This document shows positions 10,800 to 22,377 of a DNA stretch of 64,000 nucleotides, in pieces. Below the pieces are notes generated by a model. That model did no database searches, was not told the origin of the DNA, and worked only from the letters and a program-made list of their open reading frames with translations. The DNA is from Cunninghamia lanceolata (lineage: Eukaryota > Streptophyta > Pinopsida > Cupressales > Cupressaceae), in contig BSBN01000293.1 in the NCBI GenBank assembly GCA_027924645.1, forward strand, positions 6,658,501 through 6,722,500, in the 5' to 3' direction. Position 1 is the first letter of the stretch, and every line of letters starts with the position of its first letter. The position numbers and the translations under genes are program-made.

Positions 10800-13700
10800 T
10801 TTAGAGAGGGTTCTTTCAGGATTCGGGGAGTCTTGGAAGGGTAGAAAGTTACTACACATCTTTACATAGGGGCCACACATAATTTCATAGACGAAGGTCT
10901 AGTGGCAAGGAGAGGACTTAGGAGAGAGGACTTTGATAGATTCAAGGTTAGGATAGCTGAGGGATTTGTTATAACATGCAAATTTTGAATCCCCAACTTA
11001 ACCATTAGGTTAAGTGCTTATGAGTTCCAGGCTAAGTACTATGTAGTGAGCATGGGAGACATGGATGTGGTCTTTGGCATGAAATAGCTTCATGCAATCG
11101 ATGAGTTCTACCTTAACTTACGAACCATGGAGATGAAGTTCAAGGTAGATAGGTAGAAGCATGTACTCAAGGGAATGTCAGATGGTGGACTTTATGTGGT
11201 ATCTCTTAAGAGAATGGAAATATTACTCAGACATGATTAGGTTGAGTGGGTAGTAGAATGTGTCATTATACCTACAGCGATTGAGCAGCAAAAACAAAGC
11301 TACCACCTAAATATTTAGAAATTGATAACCAAGCACAACAAGGTTTTCAGTAGTATACCACCAGGGAGGCCTCCTGATACAATCATAGAGCATGTAATTG
11401 AATTGGAAGAGGGAGCTAAACCGATTATCATCACTCCCTATAGACACCTAAGGAGGCTTAAAGATGAAATAGAGAAGGCAATCAAGGAACTTCTAGAGAT
11501 GGGGCATATCATACCTAGTAAGAGCCCTTTTGTATCTGTAGTGGTGCTACTCAAAAATAAGGATGGGACACTGAGAATGTGTATAGACTATAGGGCCTTA
11601 AACAAGAAAACTATAAAGAACATGTACCCCATCCTGTGTATAGATGAGCTCATTGATGAGCTACATGGAGCATGCTACTTCTCCAAAATCAATTTGAGAT
11701 CTAGATATCATTAGATTTGGGTTAGAGAGGAAGATGTGGAGAAGACTGCTTTCTATTGCCATTATGGACACTTTGATTTTCTCATTATGCCTTTCAGTTT
11801 AACCAATGCTCCAACTACTTTCCAGTCCTGTATGAACAAGGTTTTTAGAGAGCAGTTGAGGAAGTTTGTCCTCATATTTTTTGATGACATCTTGATTTTT
11901 AGCAGGACTTGGGAGGAGCACCTCCAACACATTGAGGAGGTATTGTATATTCTAGAGAGGGAGTCACTATATGCCAAAGAGTTGAAATATGAATTTGGCA
12001 TGACAAAGTTACTTTATCTGTGTCACATCATCAGTGCAGAGGGAGTTAGAGTGGATCCATATAAGATACACGCTATTGTTGATTGGCCACCACCCACGAA
12101 TCTCTCACAACTCAAGGGATTCTTTGGTCTTTATGGGTTCTACCGCCACTTTGTCAAAGGTTTTTCAAAGAGTGCAGCTCCATTGACAGATTTGACGAAG
12201 AAGGGAGCATTTGTTTAGACTAATGAGGATCAACAATTTTTTGACAAGTTCAAGTAGATAATGAGTTCTTGCCTAGTGTTGGCAATACCAGATTTCACCA
12301 AGCCCTTCAAGCTTGAGTGTGATGCCTTAGGGGAAGGCATAGGAGCAGTGTTGATGTAGGATAAGCCCCTGATTGCTTTTGAGAGAAAAAAACTAAGGGG
12401 TGCAGAGAAAGGTTACAACATCTATGATAAGAAAAATTTAGACAGTACTTGGTGGGAGGCAAATTTGTGGTGAAAATAGACCATAACAACCTCAAGCATT
12501 TCCTTAGTTAGTGTGATCTCAATGATAGGCAATAGAAGTGGGTTAGCAAGTTGCAAGCCTATGACTTTGACATAGTTTATGTCAAAGGAAAGAAAAATAT
12601 TGTTACTGATGCACTTTCACAGAGACCTCACTTGTATTCTTTGGGAGAGATTACAACTGATTAGAGAGAGTGGATTTCAGTTGAGTATGCAAAGGACAAG
12701 TGGGCTACATGCATTATCGATGGTACCATACAGGATGATAGGTACATGGTGGTAAATGATCTCATCATTTACAAAGGGAGGATACTATTGGTACCAAGAT
12801 CAACGATGAAGAGGAGAATTTTGAGGGCCTTTCATGATGTCCCTATGGCTGGTCATCTCGGGTATTTCAAGACATACAAGCAGATTTAGGAGAGGTTTAC
12901 ATGGAAAGGTCTCAAGACTGAGGTGTCGAAGTATGTGAGGGAGTGTCCTACTTGCTAGCAGAACAAACATGAGCACTCCTTTCCAGTTGATTTGTTGCAG
13001 CCCCTACCCATTCCTAATTAGAAATGGGAATGTATCTTAATGGATTTTATCACAGGCTTGCCCAAGGCCCAAGGTAGGGACTGTATTTATGTTGTGGTTG
13101 ACAAATTGACAAAGTTTGTACATTTTTTAACAATTTTATCCACATACACAGCAACACAGGTTGCTGATTTATTCTTTAGAGAGGTATTCAGGCTTCATGG
13201 ATTGCCACGGATCATAGTTAGTGACAGGGATAGCAAGTTCCTAAGTCATTTCTAGTAGGAACTTTTTAGATTGAGTGGGACTGAACTCACTCCAAGCACT
13301 AACTACCACCTCCAGACAGATGGGAAAACATAGATTGTTAACAAATGAGTGGAAGGATACCCAAGGAACTACATAGCAAGGAAGCAAAAGGCATGGGTTA
13401 AGTGGCTACATTTACGGGAGTATTGTTACAATACGACATTCCACATGTCTATTTAGATGTCACCGTTCATGGTATTATATGGTTATGAGGCACCAAACTT
13501 CCTTGATTTATTGTTTGGAGATAGTAGGGTGTCCAAGGCCAAGAACTTGCTTTAGGAAAGTTAGGATATCATGAAGTTTTTGAAAGAAAACATCCAGAAG
13601 GTGGAGAACCAACATAAGTAGTATGCAAATCAGCACAGGGTTGAGCGTTCTTTTGAGGTTGGTGACATGGTCTATGTGATGTTCTAGCCTTATAGACAGT

Positions 13701-14080
13701 CCACTCTCAAGAGGAGTGGTGCAAAGAAGCTGAAGCCATGATAATATGGCTCATTTAGAGTCTCCAAGAAAATTGGAGAAGTTGCTTATGAGCTGGAGTT
13801 ACCTACCAGAAAGTAGAGTGCATAATGTCTTCCACGTGTCTCACCTCAAGAAGGCGCTAGGACATAATGCAACACCTTCAATGGAGCTTCCCCCTCTTGA
13901 TGAAGAGGGCAAGTTGATTCTTGTACTTGAGGCCATCATTGACACCAAGGACCATACTCTATGAAAGAGGGTCATTAGGGAGTATTTAGTAAAGTAAAAG
14001 AATTTTCTGGTAGAGGATGCTACATGGGAGAATGAGCAGGTTTTGTAGCATCTAGAGTTGAGATTGCTTGTGGGCAAGCA
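10800..14080 (+). pseudogene. Element B pol relic, chromovirus type
   Basis: Recognisable in order: a protease block near 10860 with GATHNFID, where the catalytic DSG is altered to YIG; RT at about 11322-12220 with the FFDD catalytic motif near 11875-11888; an RNase H fragment near 12310-12440 that is deleted internally; an integrase zinc domain (about 12830-12960, His-His then CPTC); an integrase core with D near 13043 and D near 13222; and a tail near 13971-14050 with REYLVK and EDATWENE, matching the C-terminal chromodomain of chromoviruses. The expected integrase Glu position near 13332 is a TAG. Almost all stops are TAG where CAG (or TGG) is expected. The element is inactive as sequenced. 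Confidence 0.85.
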
Positions 14081-14081
14081 A

Positions 14082-14098
14082 TTTTGGGGAGGGCGGAT
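14082..14098 (+). other. Element B polypurine tract
   Basis: A purine-rich run (TTTTGGGGAGGGCGGAT) directly precedes TGTAATGTCC, the right LTR start. Confidence 0.7.
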
Positions 14099-16880
14099 TG
14101 TAATGTCCCTTTCCTAGACAATTAGTCTATGGGTGAGCCTACTACCCAGGTTCTCATAGACTAATGAGGATGGTTAGAGAACCCATGTCGGTGATCATTG
14201 TGGGGGTCTAGTCAGCTTGGTTGGCATGGAGTTTTGTTTCTACCCTAGTGAGATTTTCGTTCTGACTCTTTCTGGAGCATTTTTGGGGCCTTGAGGCCAA
14301 AATTACTATTTTTAGTAAGTGTATCAAGATCAGTTGCGAGTTGGATGGTCTGACTTGGGATGTGTTCATTTTTAATTGGTGATATTGGTGGTACTTCGAA
14401 ATTCCAGTTCAAAGTATGTTCAGGCATTTATTTTAATGTTGCGATAATCACTTAAGTTAAATACATATTTAACTTAAGTATAATTTATTAAAGTGACTTT
14501 ATTAATGGGTGAAGACATGAGACATTAATATTAATAAAGTTACATATATTCCTTGGTTTGGGTGCCTAAGTGATATGAGTTAAAGGGTAAGTGCAAGAAG
14601 ACGAGTTCACTTTTTGGCCAAAAAGTAGAAGTGTTTTTCCTGTTTTTCAAATTTTGTCATACTTGGAGTGACAATTTGAAGCACTTACACACAAAATATT
14701 AAGATGATGTAAAAATAAGAAATGTAGGATTTTGTTTCTAGTTTTCAAATATGTAATTTTTTCTAATACCCAGACGATGCAAGTTGGTTTTTTATTGGAT
14801 GTACAAAAAGTGGATTTTTAAAAGTCCCCTGCTTTTTGCAAAAGCATGCATGTGTACGGCCAACACAATTTGACCTCAATTGATGTATGTCTATAATTCC
14901 TTTTGTAGAAAGATTCTCAAGATGTTGAATTTTGGTTAGGATATTTTTTTGTAATTTTTTGATAAATATTCTTTTTTCTATTATTTTTTAATGGCCATAA
15001 TTAGTGTTTTTTAAAACCCCTCATGTACGGCCAACATAATTTGAGATAAACTAATAAATTCACTAATTTTTTTTTCATCATGTAGAGAATGATGTCTAGT
15101 TTGGTCAGACATAATTTTTTTTCAAGAAAATTTCAAAATCAAAAGTTATTAAAAAATAGTAACCTATGTTATTTCAAGTTTATGATTTAGTTTGTTTAGA
15201 AAATAAATAATAAATAGAAAATTATGTTCAATGGAAAAAAAAATTATATATTTGAAAACTAGACTTTAAGATCTATAATGGGTTTTAATTTCATTAAAAT
15301 ATTCTTAAAAAAAAAAAGTCGTCAGCCATAGTCGTGAAACTAGTTTTTTCTCTTGCTGTTTCCATGGTCTCCTAGTTGCAGGTCCAAAGTAAGGCTTGGG
15401 TTTCCAAGCCTAAAACCAATGCAAATTGGTGGGTTTGAAATTTCAAAATTTTAAAAATGGTTACCCGTTATAAATAGGTGCCCATTCATAATGGGTGCTC
15501 GTTATAAACGGGTACCTATTTTAAAAATAACAGGTACCCGTTTCTAAAAATTAAAAAAATTAGCAATAGGCATGTTAAAAAAAAGACTTTTTGAAAATGG
15601 GTACCCATTTTCAAAATTTTTTTTTGTTTTTATATGCATATGGCTATTTTTTTTATGTTTTTGAAAACAAGTACCCATTATAAAATGGGTACCCATTTTG
15701 CTTCGGGAGCCTGATCCTAAACGGGTACCCACTTTTTTCAAAATGGGTACCCATTCCAAATGGTATTTTTCATCCGCGGGAGACTTCCTCAAAATGTATA
15801 CTCATCTTTGTGCTTTCACCCTAAAATAATATTAAAATATTATTATTCTCAAATGAGGCATTGATGGAAAAGTAAAGGAAGAATAAAAAGAAGACTTTCA
15901 CGCTCATTTGGAATATTGGATATTTTTATTAATGAACATTGTTGTGGAGCAAAAACTAGGGTTTGTTGAAGAATCCAACCATTGTGAAGAAGAAAACTTT
16001 TGTATTTGGAGAGTGCTTGTAGGAGTGAAAGATCTCCCAAGGGCATTGTGAGGGCATTCTCATCCAAAGGGTACATTTTTGTGCTTCATTTCAGTTTTGT
16101 AGACTTGTCACGGAGAGTTCATCATTGATAAATCTAAACGTTTTGGGCATGGTTTAATTATAGAGGCATATTGGAGAATACATTGAAGGGATTGTTCCAA
16201 TTTTTATGCCATTTGTTGAGGGGTTATCACCTCAGACCTGGCTGTACTACCTCATACAACAGATCGTACATTTTGGAGGCTGTTTTGGTGAGTTTGGAGC
16301 TCATTTCATTTGGTTTTTCTCTCCATTTTGGGCATTGAGTGAATGTAGTAAATTCCCAACATATAGAGGATAGTTTGGAGCTGAACTAAGGGGGTTGGAA
16401 TGTGTTATTACTGCTGTAATATCTTGTTTTGGGCCATACCAGCTGGAGGAGAGGACGTGGGTCTCCATTTAGCCTATGCCTGAGCATTTTGGTGGTTCTT
16501 GGAGCTGTAAACAAGGCGACACATTCACATATTTATTGTTGTTCTTGTTATTTAATGTCACAGTACAGATTTTATGAATATGGCATGGATCTATGGGCTT
16601 TAATTTGCTGTCATAGACCTGTACCTACATATCAACACATGGGTATGTTTGTATTTTGATGTATTTGCTATTTTCTCATATGGGTATTGATCATTAATGA
16701 TATACACTGCATTTTGGTCACTTTAAAGCATCTAGGTATTGTATGTTTTGTTATTTTTTGAGTTGTACTTGTATGCAAAGAAATTCTATGTTATACACAA
16801 AAACAAAAAACACATAAGGTTCAACTAAACAACAAAAAACCAAAAACAATTGGGTCTCAGAAAAGGGGTGCGACATTACA
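14099..16880 (+). mobile_element. Element B right LTR, 2.78 kb
   Basis: It begins TGTAATGTCC and ends GACATTACA, with its last 430 bp matching 8895-9327. Apart from a cluster of GGTACC-containing repeats at about 15460-15760, I see long A/T runs and no gene in it. The ORF-like stretches are short and unsupported. Confidence 0.85.
15511..15750 (+). repeat. GGTACCCATT repeat cluster in LTR B
   Basis: Six GGTACC hexamers occur in 240 bp (15511, 15533, 15599, 15688, 15724, 15745), most within AATGGGTACCCATT-like palindromes. Degenerate relatives (GGTTACCC, GGTGCCC) lie just upstream. The rest of the LTR is AT-rich, so this is a local repeat expansion with hairpin potential. Confidence 0.65.
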
Positions 16881-18029
16881 TAGAATAAACGGTCTTTATT
16901 CAATGCCCACCTTAATCTCTCCTAGGTCCCATGTATCTCTATATATTCCTTTGATGGCCAAGACTTCTAGTAAGCTAGTACTAGTTATGAACATTAAACT
17001 ATGTAAGCTTGTCAGCCTAACACATGTTTAGAAACCAAATTATGCATGTGAGGTGCTCCAAATATCTTGAAATGTGAATATGACATAGATGTATCCTATT
17101 GAAATGTACATTCCAAACTATGAGACCGAGTATGCAAATGCATTGTTATGTGGTGACATCTTCTATGGATAAACTCTAGGATGCTCCTGCATCACTTTGT
17201 ATAAATAAAGGGAATGCCATTTATTATTGAAAGCATGGATTTTTTTTCTCATGAAATTAGTATAGTAAAAACTAATTTAGAAATCAATTTCTTCTTTAAC
17301 CTACAATTAAACATAATGTAGTCAACAAGCATTTTTCTTATAATGTTAGTAAGAAATTCAATAATTCTTTAGCTTCTCATTTAAGGATATCATGGCTTCT
17401 CTCAAATCCTAAGAGCTTATCTATAATAAGAATTTTCTTAACTCAAGTGTACGTAACTTATTTTCTTTGCACATTATAAGATTAAATTTAAATCTAGTAT
17501 AGACATTACCCTATCTAATGTAGAAATTTAGACATTATTTGAAATTACATATAGGTTAGTGATGCCTCTAGTAGAATATAAAAGAAAAACATCTTTTCTA
17601 GGACAATACTTTAAATGTAAGTCTCTGAGATGAGTAACTAATTATAGATAAAGAAAAACCACCATTGGTCTTGCCTAGGCATACTAGATTGTGTGACACA
17701 ATTCTAGGGGATGACCCCTTTGATGGAGTAAGAAGATTAATTAAAGTGGGTGAGGGTTCACTTAGAGTTAAATTTTACTCACACAACTTGTCAATTGGTT
17801 CCTTGAACAAAAATTAACTCATGGTAAATGCATGGCATATTGGGATAGGATATTTATCTCAAATTAAAACCTTTTACACATAGATTTAGACTATTAAGCC
17901 ATTAGAGGACTCATGTAGTGTAATTATGGAAAACAACTCATTATGGCCAGAAAAGGCCAATGCTAAACACTTTTGACATGTAAAAAAATGAAGTTGCTTC
18001 ATCTAAGATTAGGCAGGTGGTCTAGAAGA
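16881..18029. other. AT-rich interval, nothing recognised
   Basis: This is sequence flanking element B. I see no sustained reading frame, RNA gene or repeat boundary here. It begins with TAGAA, which could be half of B's target-site duplication, but the partner lies outside the window. Confidence 0.5.
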
Positions 18030-18375
18030 GCATGACACTCTATCTATAAAATTCTATAAGAGTGTCACTCTCTATCTATAAAATTTTGTAAGAGTGTGAC
18101 ATTCTACTAATCCTTGCCTATATGATAGACACATTAGCCATCAATATGAATAGAGCGAGACACTAAATTTATTATATTATATAAGGGTGAGACACTAATG
18201 AATTTGTATGTAAGTAAAAGTGTGACACTCTATCCATTCATAGACATGTAGAAATGAGACACTCTAATTCATTTAGTCTCTCTTGTATGAGGGAGACGCT
18301 CTATACAATGATGCAATGAAAGAGTGTAATACTTTGAACGATGTCTACAATTTAAGATTGTGACGCTCTAGTAAA
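18030..18375 (+). repeat. Degenerate GTGACACTCTA repeats
   Basis: The word GTGACACTC and close relatives (GTCACTCTC, GAGACACTC, GTGACGCTC) recur about ten times at uneven spacing of 25-45 bp, separated by AT-rich spacers such as TCTATAAAATTTTGTAAG, two nearly identical copies of which lie at 18043-18094. There is no coding frame. It may be an old minisatellite. Confidence 0.55.
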
Positions 18376-18494
18376 TAATTGCTCATATTGATGACATTTG
18401 TTTGATCTTCTAGTCAAGAAATTTTCAAAAAATTAGGTCTAAATTTTGTAAGCAATGTTTTTTTTAATAAAAAAGGTGACAGAGTCACCCATAC

Positions 18495-19490
18495 CATTGA
18501 TATCAATTTTTTTTTTCCCCAGATATAGCGTCGTAGCCATGAGTGGCCCAAACAAAATCCAAGTAGAACAACAAAGAAAAAAATATAATCAGAACAGCAG
18601 AGTTACTCTCTGAAGAGGACGGTTCTAGTGGAGGGAACAACATGAGGAGAGCCATGGATGAAGGCTTGGGTTCCTTGTCGAGGTAGTGATGGCAGATGAA
18701 GAAAATGGCATTGAAGACCTCACGAGCTTTGTTTGCCAGCCCCGGTGGCAGTTAGAAGGCATACTTCTCCAGAACGCAATTGAGGGACTCAAGATCGCTT
18801 GAGAGAAACCCTTCTTGAATTAATTGTAGACAGCAACTAGTTCTTTGTGGGTGTGAAGTTGATCGAGAGGGAAAAGACCACCAATGGGAGCATCACCCAA
18901 CTCTATGTTGTAGTTGTCGAGGGCAGTGCGCCAGTGATCAACATTAAAAATGTGTGCCCTAAGAAAGGAGAGGGCGATGGAGACCATGTAATTGTGGTCC
19001 TAGACTAGATCATATGTATTTGAAAGGAATATAGAGGCCACGTTGCTGTATTTGAGTTCGTTTGAAGAAGTGGATTCCCTATAACAATTTTGAGCAAACT
19101 CAAGATTGACACAATCTGTGTCAAATACCATTTGAAGCTTTGTGGTAATATATGATCCCTCCCAGTCAGGCTCCCAGCCGAAATGAGGTAAGTAGATGCG
19201 AAAGCCACCGTGCTACTAGGAAGAAATAAAACCTGCACAAACCAACAAAAAAGATAGAGAAAATGTGCTGGCATTATATAATAAAGAGAGTCCCTTCAGG
19301 CTCTAAATAGATAGAATGGAGGGGTGGTACACTGTACTCATCCAGTGAGATCCTAAAATGCCGCCATAATATGTGAATTAGAACTCCTCGTGTGCTGAAA
19401 GAACCTGCTCATAAATATGCATTAGGTAGGCATGAAAGCGAAGCTATCTGAATCCTTGCTAGCCGATCTTCGTACCAATAATCCCCAGAA
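18495..19490 (-). pseudogene. Unrecognised two-exon pseudogene
   Basis: On the minus strand a protein-like frame runs through about 19490-19275 (WYEDRLARIQ ... EYSVPPLHSIYLEPEG) and, after an intron-like gap with a TTTGTGCAG acceptor at 19233, through 19232-18495. Segments include GGFRIYLPHFGWEPDW, HWRTALDNYNIELGDAPIGG, LPPGLANKAREVFNAIF and a hydrophobic stretch VLIIFFSLLFYLDFVWA near the end that could span a membrane. It is broken by TAG codons (two adjacent right after the acceptor), a TAA, a TGA and one frameshift near 18800. I do not recognise the family. The exon structure suggests a host gene rather than a retroelement. Confidence 0.5.
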
Positions 19491-19499
19491 AAATAATAG

Positions 19500-21000
19500 C
19501 AGGATTACCATATAGATCAAATATGAGATATGTTGATCAAATGAAGGGAACGGCCATTTCAAACTTCACTCTTATAATATGTTGTAAGCAATTTTAAATG
19601 GATTAATATAAAGGGAAATAGTGTGTGTCAAATCTTCAATAGCATATGCAGTATACTATTTATATCTACATATTTAAAGATCTTGGACTATTTCTCAATG
19701 AGCTATCACAAATGATACTTAGTGACAAATATTTGAGTTTTAGTGTGCATACGGTATGGCTTGCTAATATCTAATGTATTTTTTATTTCTCTTTAATTAT
19801 CATGTCAAAGACCTCTTGAATCACCTTACTTGTTTTTGTAGAGATAGAAGTATAGGGGAGTTGCCCAATCTTATGAATTGGTCCATTATTGCATATAGCA
19901 TAATAATGAGTTTTCCTCCTTATATCTAGATCGACATACATCCCAAGATCTAGTTCTTGTGTGTATTCTTTGGAGTTGGAAGAGGTGTAGTTCTAAGAAC
20001 CAACAAATTGTAGTTCTAAGAACAACAACTTGAACATCTAAATTTATTACATATATAAAAAAATCCTCTATTGTGGCACAATGCATTCCACCCCATGGTA
20101 AATTTACACTCATTTAATATATGGAAAAATACTCAACCATTAACCGATAAATATTAAAATTAATATCACAATAATTTTACACAATAATTTAAAATTTTAT
20201 TAATTATATATAGAGAAAACTCTAAAACTTAGATTTATCAAATAACTGAAAAACATAAAAACTAAAAAAATTCTATTTTCTATAAATTTTTTCTATATCT
20301 AGCACTTGAAACATTGCATATGTAATTTCCTTGACTAAATGAGACGGTGATGACTAGTTCTCCCAATGTCTAAAACATTTTAATGTGTCTCAAGGCAAGT
20401 GCAAGAAGAAATATTCAGATTGTGGTTATCTTTATTTGTTAATGCAGTAGTGGTATAAGCCATCTTTTTAATTTGTGATTGCTTTTACCTAGTTAATTAG
20501 TTTTGCAAAGTGCCTTCAGTGAACTAAATTTGAGTCGAAGTATAATATAAGAGTGAACTGTTGAGGAAAGTCAGATCTGAAATATGACATCCAAGGAAAA
20601 CTCTTCCATTGCAACTTCAAATATACAGGAGTTTAAGGATCTACTCTTCCCTTAATCTTGATTGAGATGCAACAAATCACGAATAATTATATTATGTCAA
20701 ACTTATAAAAATCAAATGTAGTGTATTATAACATTAAAGATATCTTTTAATAGAAAACAAAATTAATGATACATAAAATAAAAATATAAGACCTAATGTA
20801 CATATTAATTTTAAAAAATATATATTAGAAACTTAAAAGAAAAAAGCCTGTTCTTTGTATTAATTGAGTTAGAGTGCTGTATGTGAAATCAAATGTATCA
20901 AAGATATCAGATCAATGCAAATGATAAAAGCACAACGTGCTTTCTTGTATATTAGGCAGTGCAAGAAACATATGTAGGAGACGAGATCACATATTACATT
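19500..21000. other. AT-rich interval, no gene seen
   Basis: I see no supported gene. A 14-bp direct repeat GTAGTTCTAAGAAC occurs at 19987-20000 and 20010-20023. The rest is AT-rich with many short frames that look like chance. Confidence 0.5.
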
Positions 21001-21078
21001 GAAAGTTAAAATGGCAATGACAAAGGAAGAGGCAGAGAAAGAGAAAGAGAAATTAAAAAAAAAGGAGGGTGATGGTAT

Positions 21079-22377
21079 TTAAAGCGAATCACATCTAGTG
21101 GGCTTGAAGGAGAGTGTGTTCTAGGCATTGTCGTAAAGGATATGGAAGTTTTGCTGTTGTATGTTTCCCTTGAAGGAGAGCCCGAGAGGTCACCCAACAT
21201 GGCCAGGCACAAGAGATTGTCAGATGCTTGAATGAAAAAATTGTCTGCTGGAAGTTCGTAATCCACGCCGTCTTTGAAGTTGAAGGCGAGGGAAGGCAGT
21301 GTGATCTGACCTGATGTGTGGTAACATAGATCCAGCCCTAGAGAAGAGCCGTTTGCAGGAACGAGATCAATGGCGGACTGAATCGTTTTCTTGAGAGGTG
21401 TGTAGGCAGCCTGGTTTAGATAGGTATAGGTGGTTCCGGAGTCGATGATCATGCCTCCGCTGCCGTCCGATTGCAAATCAAAAGTTCCAGCATGAATATC
21501 TACGGCCTTGCCATTGAGGGTGGGAATGAGACTGCTCTTAATGAGTGTGAGATTCTTGGCTCCGCTCAGGGAAGCATCCTCCCGGAAATAGAGAGGACTG
21601 GTTTGGGAAGAATTGTCCGTGATAGATAAGAGACAGTAAGAGAATATGTTGTCTATCTTGGAACCCAGCTGTGAGATGAGTGAGAGAGCACATCTTCTCA
21701 ATCCCACAAGACCGCCGCCCTGATTTCCTGGTCCTTCGTTGTCTTGCCCGCATCTAAAAGCAATGCCTGCAACCATGCTGCCGCTTCCAATGGAGAAAGT
21801 CTCGTAAGCGAGGTCACCCCTCGTGAAGGAACCATCGCCATTAGTTAAAGGTACAATCTGGATTGCATGGAGTTTTAGTATTCCCCAAAGCATCACAAAG
21901 AGAATCATTGCAGGGAACTGTGGAATATGTAGAGGATTTGGATGGGTCGAAAACTGGCGTAGGTTGACAAAAGCAGTTCTGGCAAGGCTTGCACTGAGTC
22001 CAAATCAAATCACTTCCCGTGTCCACAATCGCCTCGAAGCTCACCGATGGCGTTCCCACTGCAACGTTCATTAGAAATTCTCCATCTCACACGTTAACGG
22101 GCGTTTCAGCGTCTAATTGCCCACTTACCTGCTGCTTTGCAAATGCTTCTATCTTCTTCATTCGTCTCTTACTTCGATCCACTGCCCAACGCAACCGCTC
22201 AGAAAAACTGAATTCTCCCTCTGATCTGGGCGTCAAATTCACCCTCAATTTTACGTTTTCATCACTGCTCAATTTCGGCCAAGCAGTCTGTCCGAAGAAG
22301 ATGATATCATGGGAATAGTAATACATATCAAGGCCACAACACCCGACAGCTTCGAACACTCCATTTTTCTTTTTCAC
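21079..22377 (-). pseudogene. Nepenthesin-type aspartic protease pseudogene
   Basis: The family (MEROPS A1B) comprises secreted or vacuolar pepsin-like endopeptidases. The relic reads minus, with a propeptide-like region first (ERLRWAVDRSKRRMKKIEA), then DGEFLMNVAVGTP, the first catalytic motif VDTGSDLIWTQC (DTGS at about 22014-22025), a Cys-rich nepenthesin insert, GDGSFTRGDLAYET, and the second catalytic motif IIDSGTTYTYL (DSGT at 21432-21443). The C-terminal block GNIQQQNFHILYDN ends at a TAA at 21079-21081. Defects: TGA before DGEF, a one-base frameshift near 21845 just before GDGS, a second frameshift near 21170 and a TAG in the last block. Both catalytic motifs survive, so decay is fairly recent. 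No clear signal peptide is visible, so the start is uncertain. Confidence 0.88.

Noticed and set aside
21006..21078. Ser-Leu-Pro-rich tail on the protease frame
   Set aside because: It is an out-of-frame reading of a GA-rich run after the frameshift near 21170; the real end is the TAA at 21079.
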